From assembly GCF_028595325.1 (NCBI RefSeq), contig NZ_JAQQXR010000004.1, positions 478,199 through 542,198 on the forward strand: a DNA stretch of 64,000 bases, in the 5' to 3' direction. The DNA comes from Janthinobacterium fluminis. Its GTDB lineage: Bacteria; Pseudomonadota; Gammaproteobacteria; Burkholderiales; Burkholderiaceae_D. This document shows positions 1 through 10,204 of the stretch, one piece after another; the stretch's first letter is position 1, and each line of letters begins with the position of its first letter. A program made the position numbers and the translations under genes. The notes beneath the pieces are model-generated. The model was not told the origin of the DNA and ran no database searches. It saw nothing but the letters and a program-made list of their open reading frames with translations.

Positions 1-38
<38 letters not shown>

Positions 39-92
39 CTGGCACAGAACAAAACAAACCGCGTGAGCGATTTTTACTACCACTACGAAACC

Positions 93-168
93 TGGCGTCC
101 CCAAGGGGATTCGAACCCCTGTACTCACCGTGAAAGGGTGATGTCCTAGGCCTCTAGACGATGGGGAC
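93..168 (-). tRNA. tRNA-Glu(TTC)
   Basis: A 76-nt cloverleaf on the reverse strand starting GTCCCCATCG and ending in an encoded CCA. The acceptor strands GTCCCC/GGGGAC pair, the anticodon loop is CTTTCAC with anticodon TTC, and the T-arm has the GGTTCGAATCC consensus. It is identical to the copy at 378-453. It serves glutamate codons, and the glutamyl-tRNA synthetase gene lies 0.5 kb away. Confidence 0.97.
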
Positions 169-201
169 CATGAACTACATTTTCTACAACTTTCTGCGCA
201 G

Positions 202-277
<76 letters not shown>

Positions 278-377
278 CGGGCGCAGAAATAATAAAAGCC
301 GCACTTGGCGACTTTGTCTTACTAACTGTTTAAGGCTACTGCCAACAACAAATAGTACAACAACCGCTAAACTACTT

Positions 378-453
378 TGGCGTCCCCAAGGGGATTCGAA
401 CCCCTGTACTCACCGTGAAAGGGTGATGTCCTAGGCCTCTAGACGATGGGGAC
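378..453 (-). tRNA. tRNA-Glu(TTC)
   Basis: Second complete glutamate tRNA, identical over all 76 positions to 93-168. The spacers on either side differ in length and sequence from those round the first copy, so the array consists of conserved tRNAs in diverged spacers. Confidence 0.97.
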
Positions 454-524
454 CCTGAACTGCCAACTACTACATCTGCGCTAACTTCTTTCAACCTAAA
501 ACAGAAAATTGCTTTTCTGTTTGC

Positions 525-600
<76 letters not shown>

Positions 601-662
601 GTTGGCGCAGAAACAAGAGTATAGCAAAGATACAGGAGGATGCAAATACCCTTTTGCAACTA

Positions 663-2072
663 TCAGAGATATTTAGCCAAACGGGCCAAAATAGTCTCGC
701 GGCCGAACACTTGCAGCACGGCGTCGATGGCCGGGGTTTGCAACTGGCCCGTGACGATCAGGCGCAGCGGCATCGCCAGCAGCGGCATCTTCAAGGCGTG
801 CGCGGCCAGCACTTCCTTGATCATCGCGGCCAGCGCCTCCTTGCTCCACTCGACGCTTTGGCAGCGCTCGGCGAACTGCGCCAGCGCCGGCTTGACCGCG
901 TCGTTCAGGTGCTGCGCCAGCAGCGCCGCGTCGGGCTGCGGCGCGCGGTAGAACAGCATCGCCGCCGCCGCCAATTCGTTGACGGTGTTGACGCGCTCCT
1001 TGAGCATGCCCAGCACCAGCGCCAGATCCGGCGCGCCGTCGAACTGCGCGCCTTCGGCCAGCATCAGCGGACGGGCCAGCTCGGCCAGGCGGGCGTTGTC
1101 GGCCTGCTTAATATAGTGGTTGTTCAGCCAGGCCAGTTTTTCGTGGTTGAACTGGGCCGCCGACTTGGTCAGGTGGTTCAGGTTGAACCACTCGCAGAAC
1201 TGCGCCATCGAGAACACTTCGTCGTCGCCGTGGCTCCAGCCCAGGCGCGCCAGATAGTTCAGCATCGCTTCCGGCAGATAGCCCTGGGCCGGGTAGTCCA
1301 TCACGCTGACGGCGCCGTGGCGCTTCGACAGCTTCTCGCCGTCGGCGCCGAGTATCATCGGCAGGTGGCCGTACAGCGGCAGCGGCGCGCCGATCGCGCG
1401 CAGGATGTTGATCTGGCGCGGCGTGTTGTTAACGTGGTCGTCGCCGCGCAGCACGTGGGTGATGCCCATGTCCCAGTCGTCGACGGCGACGCAGAAGTTG
1501 TAGGTCGGCGTGCCGTCCGGGCGCGCGATGACCAGGTCGTCCAGTTCGCGGTTCGAGATCGTGATCGTGCCTTTGACGACGTCGTCCCAGCTGACGTCGC
1601 CATCGAGCGGGTTCTTGAAGCGCACCACCGGCTTGCGGTCGGCCGGCACGGCCGGCAGGGTCTTGCCCTCCTGCGGACGCCAGGTGCCATCGTAGCGCGG
1701 CTTTTCGCCGGCGGCGCGCATCCTTTCGCGCATCGCCTCGACTTCCTCGGGCGAGGAGTAGCACAGGTAGGCGCTGCCCTCCTTCAGCATGGCGGCGACG
1801 ACTTCGCGGTAACGCTCCATCCGCTGCATCTGGTAGAACGGGCCTTCGTCGTGCTCCAGACCGAGCCACTTCATGCCGTCGATGATCGCCTGCACGGCTT
1901 CCGGGGTCGAACGCTCCAGGTCGGTGTCTTCGATGCGCAGGATGAAGGTGCCGCCGAAGTGGCGCGCGAACGCCCAGGAGTACAGCGCGGTGCGGGCGCC
2001 GCCCAGATGAAGGTAGCCGGTCGGGCTGGGAGCGAAACGGGTGCGGACGGGCTTGGCGGATGCAGTGGTCAT
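663..2072 (-). CDS. gltX: glutamyl-tRNA synthetase
   Basis: A 469-residue class I aminoacyl-tRNA synthetase that charges tRNA-Glu with glutamate in the cytoplasm. The HIGH-type signature [10 protein letters not shown] lies at residues 16-25 and the KMSKS-type loop KLSKR at 247-251, both in the expected places for bacterial GluRS. Length matches the family (about 470). The protein runs from [19 protein letters not shown] to a C-terminal anticodon-binding helical domain ending LARLAKYL. It lies next to two tRNA-Glu genes and on the same strand, which would let enzyme and tRNA be expressed together. Confidence 0.98.
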   Translation of the reverse strand: MTTASAKPVRTRFAPSPTGYLHLGGARTALYSWAFARHFGGTFILRIEDTDLERSTPEAVQAIIDGMKWLGLEHDEGPFYQMQRMERYREVVAAMLKEGSAYLCYSSPEEVEAMRERMRAAGEKPRYDGTWRPQEGKTLPAVPADRKPVVRFKNPLDGDVSWDDVVKGTITISNRELDDLVIARPDGTPTYNFCVAVDDWDMGITHVLRGDDHVNNTPRQINILRAIGAPLPLYGHLPMILGADGEKLSKRHGAVSVMDYPAQGYLPEAMLNYLARLGWSHGDDEVFSMAQFCEWFNLNHLTKSAAQFNHEKLAWLNNHYIKQADNARLAELARPLMLAEGAQFDGAPDLALVLGMLKERVNTVNELAAAAMLFYRAPQPDAALLAQHLNDAVKPALAQFAERCQSVEWSKEALAAMIKEVLAAHALKMPLLAMPLRLIVTGQLQTPAIDAVLQVFGRETILARLAKYL

Positions 2073-2150
2073 CGAGGTAGTCAGGCTAAAAAGAGAAAGA
2101 CGCCATTTTACCGCGTTGCCGCCGCCGCGCCACCATGCGCCGGCAAGCTT

Positions 2151-3062
2151 CTACAGCCGGCCGATCTGCGCTTCGATGCTGTCGGCCTGCTGCCGCAGCG
2201 CCTGCTCGAACACCGCCACCAGCTCCGAGAGCGGCCGGTGCAGCGGCTTGACGATGTTGACGGTGAACGGCAGCGACACGCTGAAGCGGCGGATCTGCAG
2301 CCCCTGCCCGGCGAAGTCGAGCGCCGTCAGGGGGTTGACGATGGCCAGGCCGACGCCCTCGCGCGCCATCGCGCACACCGAGGCGGCGCTGGGCGTGTCG
2401 AGCACCATGCGCCGCTCGACGCCGGCGCGGCGGAAAATTTCGTCGATCTGCTGGCGGTAGGGGTCGACCGCCGACAGGCTGATGAAGGGCTGGCCGGCGA
2501 AATCGGCCGGCGCCAGCGCCGCCTTCGCCGCCAGCGGATGGCCATCGGGCAGCACGCAGACCTCGTCGACCGACATCAGGCGGCTCAGCACCGTGCCCGG
2601 CGGCGCGCTATCGACCTCGGTCAGGCCCAGGTCGTGGCGCTGGGCCGACAACCACTCCTCCAGCAAAGGCGACTCCTGCGGCGTGATGCTGACGCTCACC
2701 TTGGGAAACTGCGCGAGAAAGGGCCGGCAGGCCCGCGGCAGCAGGGCCTGGGCGAACACCGGCAGGCAGGCGATCGACAACTGGCCCTGCTCGAACTGGC
2801 GCAGCGAGGCCGCCGCGCTGACGATGCGCTCCAAGCCGAAATAGGCGCGCTGCACCTCCTCGAACAGTTGCAGCGCCTGCGCGCTCGGGCGCAGGCGGCC
2901 GCGCACGCGCTCGAACAGCGTCAGCTGCGTCAGGTATTCCAGGCGCGCCAGCTCGCGGCTGACGGTCGGTTGCGAGGTGTGCAGCATCTGCGCGGCGCCG
3001 GTCACGCTGCCGCAGGTCATGATGGCGCGGAATACCTCGATATGGCGAAGGGTAATGGACAT
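2151..3062 (-). CDS. lysR: LysR, activator of lysA
   Basis: A 303-residue LysR-type regulator. The N-terminal winged helix-turn-helix spans about residues 4-62 (core HTSQPTVSRELARLE) and the inducer-binding domain follows from about 90. By recall it is strikingly close to Escherichia coli LysR along its length: FERVRGRL, LSIACLPVF, QESPLLEEWLSAQRHDLGLTE and NPLTALD are shared. It is divergent from lysA with a 143-bp gap, the arrangement known in E. coli, where LysR with diaminopimelate activates lysA. Function is inferred from family and context. Confidence 0.93.
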   Translation of the reverse strand: MSITLRHIEVFRAIMTCGSVTGAAQMLHTSQPTVSRELARLEYLTQLTLFERVRGRLRPSAQALQLFEEVQRAYFGLERIVSAAASLRQFEQGQLSIACLPVFAQALLPRACRPFLAQFPKVSVSITPQESPLLEEWLSAQRHDLGLTEVDSAPPGTVLSRLMSVDEVCVLPDGHPLAAKAALAPADFAGQPFISLSAVDPYRQQIDEIFRRAGVERRMVLDTPSAASVCAMAREGVGLAIVNPLTALDFAGQGLQIRRFSVSLPFTVNIVKPLHRPLSELVAVFEQALRQQADSIEAQIGRL

Positions 3063-3091
3063 GGCGGCAGGTTGGCGGGATCAGGCTATAT

Positions 3092-3129
3092 CATAAATGA
3101 ATAAGGCAAGGCCAAATGGATATTTTATG
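3092..3129. promoter_or_regulatory. candidate LysR operator in the lysR-lysA divergent region
   Basis: The divergent region holds inverted hexamers CATAAA (3092-3097) and TTTATG (3124-3129) in an AT-rich patch of otherwise GC-rich DNA. LysR-type proteins commonly bind dyad half sites between divergent genes. The long spacing makes this only a candidate. Confidence 0.35.
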
Positions 3130-3205
3130 TTTGAGGCGAAGCCGCCCATAATGGACCAATATACCGACACGGGCGCACGCCGCCCCCAGACAAAGAAAGC
3201 ACACG

Positions 3206-4453
3206 ATGACGCGCATCTCAGAACAGACCCTGGCCCAGCTGGCGCAACAACACGGCACCCCCCTGTGGGTCTACGACGCCGCCCTGATACGCGAGCGCAT
3301 CGCCCAGCTGTCCTCGTTCGACACCGTGCGCTTCGCCCAGAAAGCCTGCTCCAACATCCACCTGCTGGCGCTGATGCGCGAAGCGGGCGCCCACGTCGAC
3401 GCCGTCTCGCTGGGCGAGATCGAGCGCGCGCTGCAGGCCGGCTTCACGACGGACGGCAGCGGCGGCGCCGCCGGCCTGGTCTTCACCTGCGACCTGTTCG
3501 ACCGCGCCACGCTGCGGCGCGTCGTCGAGGCGAAGGTGGAAGTGAACGCCGGCTCGATCGACATGCTGCACCAGCTGGGCGCGGTGTCGCCCGGCCACCG
3601 CGTCTGGCTGCGCATCAATCCCGGCTTCGGCCACGGCCACAGCAACAAGACCAACACGGGCGGCGAAAACAGCAAACACGGCATCTGGCACAGCGAACTG
3701 AAGGACGCGCTGGCGCTGATCCGCCAGTACGGCCTGCATCTGGTCGGCCTGCACATGCACATCGGCTCCGGCGTCGACTACAGCCACTTGCAGCAGGTCT
3801 GCGGCACGATGGTCGACCTGGTCACGGGCATGGGCCACGACGTCGAGGCCATTTCGACGGGCGGCGGCCTGTCGGTGCCCTACCGCGAAGGCGAGCAGCC
3901 GGTCGACACGGCCCACTACTTCGCGCTGTGGGACGCCGCCCGGAAGCAGATCGAAACCCACCTCGGCCATCCGGTGCGCATGGAAATCGAACCGGGGCGT
4001 TTCCTGGTGGCGGAGGCCGGCCTGCTGGTGACGGAGGTGCGCGCCACCAAGCAAATGGGCGGCAATCACTTCACCCTGCTCGACACCGGCTTCAGCGAAT
4101 TGATGCGCCCCGCCATGTACGGCAGCTATCACGAGATGACGGTGCTGGCGCGCGATGGCCGCGACCTGCGGGCGCAGGATGCGCGCGCGACCGTCGTCGG
4201 CGGCCCCTTGTGCGAGTCGGGCGACGTGTTCACCCAGTTGGAGGGCGGTGTGGTGGAGACGCGCCTGCTGCCGCGCGCACAGGTCGGCGATTACGTCGTC
4301 ATGCACGGCGCCGGCGCGTATGGCGCCTCGATGTCATCGAACTACAACAGCCGGCCGCACGCGGCGGAATACCTGGTCGACGGCGCGCAGTCGCGCCTGA
4401 TCCGGCGCCGCCAGACGGTCGAGGAACTGATCGCGCTGGAACGGCTGGACTAA
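3206..4453 (+). CDS. lysA: diaminopimelate decarboxylase
   Basis: A 415-residue PLP-dependent fold III decarboxylase that turns meso-diaminopimelate into lysine, the last step of lysine synthesis. The PLP lysine is K46 in VRFAQKACSN. Other family marks are HMHIGSG, the glycine-rich GGGLSVPY, EIEPGRF and the active-site cysteine C336 in GGPLCESGD. By recall it belongs with the E. coli-type LysA (TNTGGENSKHGIW, YGASMSSNYNSRP), not the dapF-linked betaproteobacterial type. It is divergent from its probable activator lysR. Confidence 0.97.
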   Translation: MTRISEQTLAQLAQQHGTPLWVYDAALIRERIAQLSSFDTVRFAQKACSNIHLLALMREAGAHVDAVSLGEIERALQAGFTTDGSGGAAGLVFTCDLFDRATLRRVVEAKVEVNAGSIDMLHQLGAVSPGHRVWLRINPGFGHGHSNKTNTGGENSKHGIWHSELKDALALIRQYGLHLVGLHMHIGSGVDYSHLQQVCGTMVDLVTGMGHDVEAISTGGGLSVPYREGEQPVDTAHYFALWDAARKQIETHLGHPVRMEIEPGRFLVAEAGLLVTEVRATKQMGGNHFTLLDTGFSELMRPAMYGSYHEMTVLARDGRDLRAQDARATVVGGPLCESGDVFTQLEGGVVETRLLPRAQVGDYVVMHGAGAYGASMSSNYNSRPHAAEYLVDGAQSRLIRRRQTVEELIALERLD

Positions 4454-4467
4454 ACTGCGCCGGGGCC

Positions 4468-4486
4468 GGGTCCGGCAAACGGACCC
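4468..4486 (+). terminator. hairpin after lysA
   Basis: A perfect 7-bp stem GGGTCCG/CGGACCC with loop GCAAA lies between the convergent lysA and DUF4399 genes. No T-run follows on either strand, so intrinsic termination is uncertain. Confidence 0.35.
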
Positions 4487-4502
4487 TCCCCCGGGCAAGG
4501 AC

Positions 4503-4913
4503 TTACTTCACCGTCACCTTGATGGTGTTGCTCAAGCCCGCACCATACGACTGGTGCGCGCCGTTGGCGAACTGCAGCGTCAGCGTGTAGACGCCCGGCG
4601 CCAGCTTGACTTCCGTTTCCGTCTGGCCCTTGCCGAAATGCAGATGGGTGTCGTTGAACGGCACCGACTCGCCCTCCTTGATCGCCTCGGCGTTGATCAG
4701 CAGATGGTGGTGGCCGGTGTTGGCCGCCATCTCGCCGGCCGGCTTGACCTCCATGCCGTTCACGGCGAACTTCACCTTGAACGGACTGCTGACGGTGGCG
4801 CCGTTGACCGGCTCGACAAAGGCCACCGATTGCGCGAACGCGCTTGCCGCCACACAGCCGCTCACGGCGGCGCTCACCGCCAGGCGGCGCAGAAACAGAA
4901 TCGTCTTACCCAT
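4503..4913 (-). CDS. DUF4399 domain exported protein
   Basis: A 136-residue protein with an N-terminal signal peptide (basic start, hydrophobic stretch about 10-26, cleavage near SAFAQS) followed by a single small domain. Features of the DUF4399 family are visible: SVAFVEPVNGATV near the start of the mature part, NTGHHHLLIN, FNDTHLHFGKGQTE and a C-terminal PGVYTLTLQFANGAH. The histidine cluster suggests metal or ligand binding in the periplasm, but no function is established. It is 30 bp downstream of apbC and may be transcribed with it. Confidence 0.85.
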   Translation of the reverse strand: MGKTILFLRRLAVSAAVSGCVAASAFAQSVAFVEPVNGATVSSPFKVKFAVNGMEVKPAGEMAANTGHHHLLINAEAIKEGESVPFNDTHLHFGKGQTETEVKLAPGVYTLTLQFANGAHQSYGAGLSNTIKVTVK

Positions 4914-4943
4914 TAGTACAATCTCCTCGTTGATTACTCGTTT

Positions 4944-6032
4944 TTAATCGTTTTTGATGACGATGCTAGGGAACTTACTGGTTAAATCCTTGGCCTTTTC
5001 AGCCACTTTCACCGCGATCTTGCGCGCGATCTCTTTATACACGGCCGCCACCGGGCCGTCCGGCTCGGCGACGACCGTCGGGTTGCCGGAATCGGCCTGC
5101 TGGCGTATCGCCATCGTCAGCGGCAAGGCGCCGAGGAAGTCGACGCCGTATTCGCCGCACATCTTCTGCCCGCCGCCGGCGCCGAAAATCTCTTCCGCGT
5201 GGCCGCAGTTGGTGCAGATGTGGGTGCTCATGTTCTCCACGATGCCGAGGATGGGGATGCCGACCTTCTCGAACATCTTCAAGCCCTTGCGCGCGTCCAG
5301 CAGCGCGATGTCCTGCGGCGTCGTGACGATGACGGCGCCCGTCACCGGCACTTTTTGCGACAGCGTCAACTGGATGTCGCCCGTGCCCGGCGGCATGTCG
5401 ACGATCAGGTAGTCGAGGTCGCGCCAGTTGGTCTGCTCCAGCAACTGCTGCAGCGCCTGCGTGACCATCGGGCCGCGCCACACCATCGGCTCGCCCGGGT
5501 CGATCATGAAACCGATCGACGACACTTGCAGGCCGTGGTTCTCCAGCGGCTCCATGGTCTTGCCGTCGGTGGTTTTCGGCTGCCCGCTGATGCCCAGCAT
5601 CATCGGCTGCGAGGGGCCGTAGATGTCGGCGTCGAGCATGCCGACCGAGGCGCCCTCGGCCGCCAGCGCCAGCGCCAGGTTGACGGCCGTCGTCGACTTG
5701 CCGACGCCGCCCTTGCCGGAGGCGACGGCGATGATGTTCTTCACGTTCGGCATCAACTTCAGGCCGCGCTGCACGGTGTGCGAAATAATCTTGGAATACA
5801 CGTTGATGCTGACCTTGCCGGCGCCGGCCAGCGCCTGCAGCGGCGCCGCCACGCTGGCACGGATCGCCTCGAACTGGCTCTTGGCTGGATAGCCGAGCTC
5901 GATGTCGAGCGCAATCCCGGCGCCGTCCACCTTCAGGTTCTTGACGGACTTGGAAGACAGGAAGTCCTTGCCGGTGTTCGGATCGATAACGAGAGAGAGT
6001 GCTGCCTTGACGTCTTCTACTGTGATGCTCAT
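4944..6032 (-). CDS. apbC: iron-sulfur cluster carrier ATPase ApbC/Mrp
   Basis: A 362-residue MinD/Mrp-family P-loop ATPase that binds and transfers Fe-S clusters to apoproteins. The N-terminal 90 residues form a MIP18/DUF59-type domain. The deviant Walker A motif GKGGVGKS is at 106-113, followed by DADIYGPSQP and VDMPPGTGD. The cluster-bridging CxxC is C273-C276 (HICTNCGH). Length and domain order match the family. It is divergent from metG, as in many proteobacteria. Confidence 0.96.
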   Translation of the reverse strand: MSITVEDVKAALSLVIDPNTGKDFLSSKSVKNLKVDGAGIALDIELGYPAKSQFEAIRASVAAPLQALAGAGKVSINVYSKIISHTVQRGLKLMPNVKNIIAVASGKGGVGKSTTAVNLALALAAEGASVGMLDADIYGPSQPMMLGISGQPKTTDGKTMEPLENHGLQVSSIGFMIDPGEPMVWRGPMVTQALQQLLEQTNWRDLDYLIVDMPPGTGDIQLTLSQKVPVTGAVIVTTPQDIALLDARKGLKMFEKVGIPILGIVENMSTHICTNCGHAEEIFGAGGGQKMCGEYGVDFLGALPLTMAIRQQADSGNPTVVAEPDGPVAAVYKEIARKIAVKVAEKAKDLTSKFPSIVIKND

Positions 6033-6167
6033 GAAAATCTCCGTGTGTGATCCCGCAGTCTAGCGCAAAATTGACGAAAAATCAGGGCGGCCCGGCCCTC
6101 GCCGGATGTCCAGTCGGCCTTTCCGCTGGTAAAATGCATTTTTTACCCAAGCCAAAGTGCATCAATC

Positions 6168-8312
6168 ATGACTCGCAAGCTGTTCGTCACCACTGCCCTG
6201 CCATACGCAAACGCCGCCTTCCACATTGGCCATATGATGGAATACATCCAGGCCGATATCTGGGTACGGTTCCAGCGAATGCAACGCGACGGTGCCGCGA
6301 AACGCGAGGTGCACTTTGTCGGCGCCGACGACACCCACGGCACGCCGATCATGATCGCCGCCGAAAAAGAGGGCTTGACGCCGCAGGAATTCGTCGCCCG
6401 CATCGCCGCCGGCCGCGCCCAGTACCTCGACGGCTTCCACATCGCCTTCGACAACTGGTACTCGACCGACTCGCCGGAAAACGTCGCCCTGTCCCAGGGC
6501 ATCTACCGCAAGCTGCGCGACACCGGCCTGATCGTCACCAAGACCGTCGACCGCTTCTACGACCCCGTCAAGGGCATGTTCCTGGCCGACCGCAACATCA
6601 AGGGCGAATGCCCGAAATGCGGCGCCAAGGACCAGTACGGCGACAACTGCGAAGTGTGCGGCGCCGCCTACCAGCCGACGGAACTGGTGCGGCCCTTCTC
6701 CGTCTTCACCGGCTCGACGCCGATCATGAAGCCGTCCGAGCAATATTTCTTCAAGCTGTCAGACCCGCGCTGCTTCGAATTCCTCAAGGATTGGCTGAAC
6801 ACGCCCGGCCGCCTGCAGCCGGAAATGGTCAACAAGGTCAGCGAATGGCTGGGCGAGGCCGGCGAAAAACTGGCCGACTGGGACATTTCCCGCGACGCGC
6901 CCTACTTCGGCATCCCTATCCCCGACGCGCCGGGCAAGTTCTTCTACGTCTGGCTGGACGCGCCCGTCGGCTACCTGGCCAGCCTGAAGAACTACTGCGA
7001 CAAGCAAGGCATCGACTTCGACGCGCTGCTGAACGACCCGGCCACCGAACAGATCCACTTCATCGGCAAGGACATCGTCTCCTTCCACCTGCTGTTCTGG
7101 CCGGCGATGCTGAAATTCGCCGGCCACCCGGTGATCGACAAGCTGACCGTCAACGTGCACGGCCACCTGACCGTCAACAACGAGAAGATGTCGAAGTCGC
7201 GCGGCACCGGCATCTCGCCGCTGCGCTACCTGAACCTGGGCATGAACCCGGAATGGCTGCGCTACTACATCGCCTTCAAACTCAACGCCAAAGTCGAAGA
7301 CCTCGACTTCACCGGCGAAGACTTCGTGGCCCGCGTCAACAGCGACTTGATCGGCAAATACGTCAACATCGCCAGCCGCTGCGCCGGCTTCATCGCCAAG
7401 AAATTCGACGGCAAACTGGCCGCCGGCCTGTCCGACGGCGCCCAGGCCTGGATCAAGCGCGCCCTGACCGTCAGCGTTGACGGCGGCGTCGGCGAACGCC
7501 AGGCCAGCATCGCCAAGCACTTCGAGCACCGCGAATTCGGCAAGGCCCTGCGCGAAATCATGGAAATCGCCGACATCACCAACCAGTACGTCGACGAAAA
7601 CAAGCCGTGGATACTGGCCAAGGACGACGCCAAGCTCGCCGAGCTGCACGAGGTCTGCTCCACCGCGCTGATCCTGTTCCGCCAGCTGACGATCCTGCTG
7701 TCGCCGGTGCTGCCGGCCGTGGCCGCCAACGTCGCCGGCTTCCTCAACGACAGCGAACTGAGCTGGAGCGACACGGAAGTGGCCAGCGGCGCCGTCTACC
7801 AGAGCATGCTGGGCCGCGAGATCGGCGCCTACAACCACCTGATGACGCGGGTCGACGCGAAGATGGTCGAGGCGCTGTTCGACGCGCCGGCCCCGGTGGC
7901 CGCCCCGGCCGCGGACGCCGCGCCGGCCCTGCAGGCGTCGACGCCGGCTGGCGCCATCGAAGCGCTGGCGCCGGAAATCAAGATCGACGACTTCGCCAAG
8001 GTCGACCTGCGCATCGCCAAAATCGTCAAATGCGAACACGTCGAGGGCTCCGACAAGCTGCTGCGCCTGACCCTGGACGCCGGCGAAGGCCGCCTGCGCA
8101 ACGTCTTCTCCGGCATCAAGGCCGCCTACACGCCCGAAGAGCTGACCGGCAAGCTGACCGTGCTGGTGGCCAACCTGGCGCCGCGCAAGATGAAATTCGG
8201 CATCTCCGAAGGCATGGTGCTGGCCGCCTCGGCCGCCGACGAACAGGCCAAGCCGGGCATCTACATCCTGAACCCGTGGCCGGGCGCAGAACCCGGCATG
8301 CGGATAGGCTAA
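6168..8312 (+). CDS. metG: methionyl-tRNA synthetase
   Basis: A 714-residue class I synthetase that charges tRNA-Met, including the initiator. HIGH is at 19-22, the zinc knuckle uses C148, C151, C161 and C164 (CPKCG...CEVCG), and KMSKS is at 340-344. An Ala/Pro-rich linker follows near 580-600, then the C-terminal EMAP-type tRNA-binding and dimer domain from about 607 ([20 protein letters not shown]). A TAAAAT -10-like element lies at 6130-6135, 30 bp upstream of the start. The stop is followed after 10 bp by a GNAT gene that may be co-transcribed. Confidence 0.98.
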   Translation: MTRKLFVTTALPYANAAFHIGHMMEYIQADIWVRFQRMQRDGAAKREVHFVGADDTHGTPIMIAAEKEGLTPQEFVARIAAGRAQYLDGFHIAFDNWYSTDSPENVALSQGIYRKLRDTGLIVTKTVDRFYDPVKGMFLADRNIKGECPKCGAKDQYGDNCEVCGAAYQPTELVRPFSVFTGSTPIMKPSEQYFFKLSDPRCFEFLKDWLNTPGRLQPEMVNKVSEWLGEAGEKLADWDISRDAPYFGIPIPDAPGKFFYVWLDAPVGYLASLKNYCDKQGIDFDALLNDPATEQIHFIGKDIVSFHLLFWPAMLKFAGHPVIDKLTVNVHGHLTVNNEKMSKSRGTGISPLRYLNLGMNPEWLRYYIAFKLNAKVEDLDFTGEDFVARVNSDLIGKYVNIASRCAGFIAKKFDGKLAAGLSDGAQAWIKRALTVSVDGGVGERQASIAKHFEHREFGKALREIMEIADITNQYVDENKPWILAKDDAKLAELHEVCSTALILFRQLTILLSPVLPAVAANVAGFLNDSELSWSDTEVASGAVYQSMLGREIGAYNHLMTRVDAKMVEALFDAPAPVAAPAADAAPALQASTPAGAIEALAPEIKIDDFAKVDLRIAKIVKCEHVEGSDKLLRLTLDAGEGRLRNVFSGIKAAYTPEELTGKLTVLVANLAPRKMKFGISEGMVLAASAADEQAKPGIYILNPWPGAEPGMRIG

Positions 8313-8322
8313 GGCGGACGGC

Positions 8323-8802
8323 ATGCACATCGTGGTGCGCGAAGCGACGGACGAAGATGCCCAACTGATCGCCGACCTGACGCGCGCGGCCTGGGCCGGC
8401 AAAGTCAGCGTCACCTCCAGCGGGCACCGCGAAACGGCGGTCCAGGTCGCCGAACACCTGCGCGCCGGCGGCGGCTTCATTCTGCTGGTCGACGAGACGC
8501 CGGTCGGCTCGGTGCGCTGGCTGCCGCTCGACAGCGACGCCGACGTCTGGGAAATCATGCGCATGGGCGTGCTGCCGACCCAGCGCGGCAGCAACCTCTC
8601 GCAACACCTGCTGGAGGCGGTGATACACCACGGCCTCGCCTCCGGCGTCGAGGAACTGCGGCTGGCCGTGCGCCTCGACCAGCCGAAACTGCGCGACTTC
8701 TACACCGCCTACGCCTTCGAACTGGCCGAAGAGCTCGAATACTCCCACGCCAATCCGCTGGAACCGGCGCCGCTGGTCATGCGCCGCGCGCTGCGCTGCT
8801 AA
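8323..8802 (+). CDS. GNAT family N-acetyltransferase
   Basis: A 159-residue single-domain protein of the GNAT fold, expected to move an acetyl group from acetyl-CoA to an unknown acceptor. It shows the N-terminal strand IVVREATDEDAQLIADLT, the central strand region with IMRMGVLPTQRGSNLSQHLL, which matches the acetyl-CoA pyrophosphate loop (Q/R-x-x-G-x), and the late FYTAYAFE motif. It starts 10 bp after metG. Its stop abuts the stop of the convergent EamA gene with no spacer. Confidence 0.85.
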   Translation: MHIVVREATDEDAQLIADLTRAAWAGKVSVTSSGHRETAVQVAEHLRAGGGFILLVDETPVGSVRWLPLDSDADVWEIMRMGVLPTQRGSNLSQHLLEAVIHHGLASGVEELRLAVRLDQPKLRDFYTAYAFELAEELEYSHANPLEPAPLVMRRALRC

Positions 8803-9702
8803 CTAGCGCCGCGACGACACCACAATCCCCCCGACGATCAGCAAAAACGCCAAGGCGTGGTAGAGGCGCGGCGGCTCGCCGAGGAAGGCGGCCGACATCA
8901 AGGCGGCGAACAGCGGCGTCAAATTACTGAAAAAAGCCGCCACGCTGGGGCCGGCGCGCTGCACCCCGGCGCCCCAGCAGCGGAAGGCAATCACGGCCGG
9001 CCCCAGCGCCACATACGCCAGCGCGGCGGCCAAAGACCAGCTCCAGTGAATCTGCGCGGCGGTGAAGGCCCACTCCCCGGCCGCGAACGCGCCCGACCAC
9101 AGCAGCCCGAACGCCACCTGCGCCAGCAAGAAACTGGCCCAATGCCCGCGCACATCGTCCGGCGCATTCACCCGCGTCAACAACCAGCTATACAAGGACC
9201 AGGCGATGGTCGCCAACACCATCAACGCATCGCCTAGGACGAGGCGCAACTCGAGCACATGGCGCAACTCGCCGCGCGCCAGCACCAGCACCACCCCGGC
9301 GATCGACAACACGGCGCCGGCCACCTGCCTGCGCGCCACCGGCATGCCGAAAAACAGCCAGCCGGTGAGCAACATCCAGACCGGCATCCCGGCCGCGACC
9401 AGCGTGACATTAATCGGCGTCGAACTCCGCAGCGCCAGATACTGCAGCGCGTTATACAGCCCGATGCCCAGCAAACCGAGCACGGCGAAACGGCGCCAAC
9501 GCAACCACAAACCGCTGCCGCGGCGGAAAATCGGCCCCGCCAGCGGCAGCAAAATGCACAAAGCAATCGACCAGCGCAGAAAATTCAACGTCATAGGCGG
9601 CACCGCCTCATGCACGAGGCGCCCGACAATCGCATTACCCGCCCACAACAAAGGGGCGAGCACCAGCAAGCAAACCGTGGAAAGCGTCAAACGTTGCGTC
9701 AT
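8803..9702 (-). CDS. EamA/DMT family transporter
   Basis: A 299-residue inner-membrane protein with about ten hydrophobic helices in two EamA repeats, of the drug/metabolite transporter superfamily. Sequence marks are GNAIVGRLVHEAVPPMTLNFLRW near the first helix pair, ALRSSTPINVTL in helix 4, and the second-repeat GPSVAAFFSNLTPLFAALM. Substrate is unknown. I start it at the ATG at 9702 (MTQRLTLSTV). The reading frame stays open to 9774, but that extension runs into a palindromic repeat and is unlikely to be translated. Confidence 0.88.
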   Translation of the reverse strand: MTQRLTLSTVCLLVLAPLLWAGNAIVGRLVHEAVPPMTLNFLRWSIALCILLPLAGPIFRRGSGLWLRWRRFAVLGLLGIGLYNALQYLALRSSTPINVTLVAAGMPVWMLLTGWLFFGMPVARRQVAGAVLSIAGVVLVLARGELRHVLELRLVLGDALMVLATIAWSLYSWLLTRVNAPDDVRGHWASFLLAQVAFGLLWSGAFAAGEWAFTAAQIHWSWSLAAALAYVALGPAVIAFRCWGAGVQRAGPSVAAFFSNLTPLFAALMSAAFLGEPPRLYHALAFLLIVGGIVVSSRR

Positions 9703-9730
9703 AAGCAAAGAAAAAGTTGCAAAACCCCGT

Positions 9731-9800
9731 GGGGTCAGGTCTAGACATGGCGGTTTTCCGGCCGGGCGGCGCAAAAACCGCCATGTCTAGACCTGACCCC
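9731..9800. repeat. palindromic REP-like element, family A
   Basis: A perfect 27-bp inverted repeat: the left arm 9731-9757 begins ggggtcaggtctagacatgg, the right arm is 9774-9800, and the 16-bp loop is GC-rich. The same arm sequence recurs three times at 11963-12068. It lies in the divergent gap between the EamA gene and DUF3460. Such elements are typical extragenic repeats spread by REP-associated transposases; no transposase is in this window. Confidence 0.9.
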
Positions 9801-9976
9801 AACCTTAATTTACGGCATGTTGAGGATAAACCATTTCGCCATGATTGCGAAAAATACCACAGTTTGCGCGCCGCGCCGGCCGTTTCAGCCGTTTCCTACG
9901 CCGCGGCCTGCGATAGAATTACCGCCGCGGCGCCCGGCGCGGTAAAATATCGATTGCTTCCCACCAATAAGATTAT

Positions 9977-10186
9977 ATGAAACTCAGCAAACAGTTCCAG
10001 TTGTATGAATCCGATCACACTTTGTTCATCAAGGCGTTGAAAGAGAAGAACCCGGGCATGGAAGAGGGCCAGCGCGCCGGCCGCGCCTTGTTGTGGGATA
10101 AGCCGCCAGTCAGCTTGAGCGAGCAGGAGCGCCAGATGGAATCGGCCGTCAAGCAGCAAGCTTACGTTTACCAGAACAAGATTTAA
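9977..10186 (+). CDS. DUF3460 family protein
   Basis: A 69-residue soluble, charged protein (MKLSKQFQLYESDHTLFIKAL start) without membrane segment or signal peptide. It resembles the DUF3460 family, small proteins seen in betaproteobacteria upstream of scpA; the function is unknown. TAGAAT (9914-9919) and TAAAAT (9952-9957) -10-like boxes stand upstream. It is 18 bp before scpA and probably in one transcript with it. Confidence 0.85.
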   Translation: MKLSKQFQLYESDHTLFIKALKEKNPGMEEGQRAGRALLWDKPPVSLSEQERQMESAVKQQAYVYQNKI

Positions 10187-10204
10187 GCGCTCGGGGCGAC
10201 CAGG

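Noticed and set aside
654..3104. Long plus-strand open frame opposite gltX and lysR
   Set aside because: It is the reverse image of real genes in GC-rich DNA; it has biased Arg/Gln/Val-rich composition and no domain.
3063..3205. Lysine riboswitch before lysA
   Set aside because: The gap is too short and lacks the conserved L-box structure; regulation by LysR explains the arrangement.
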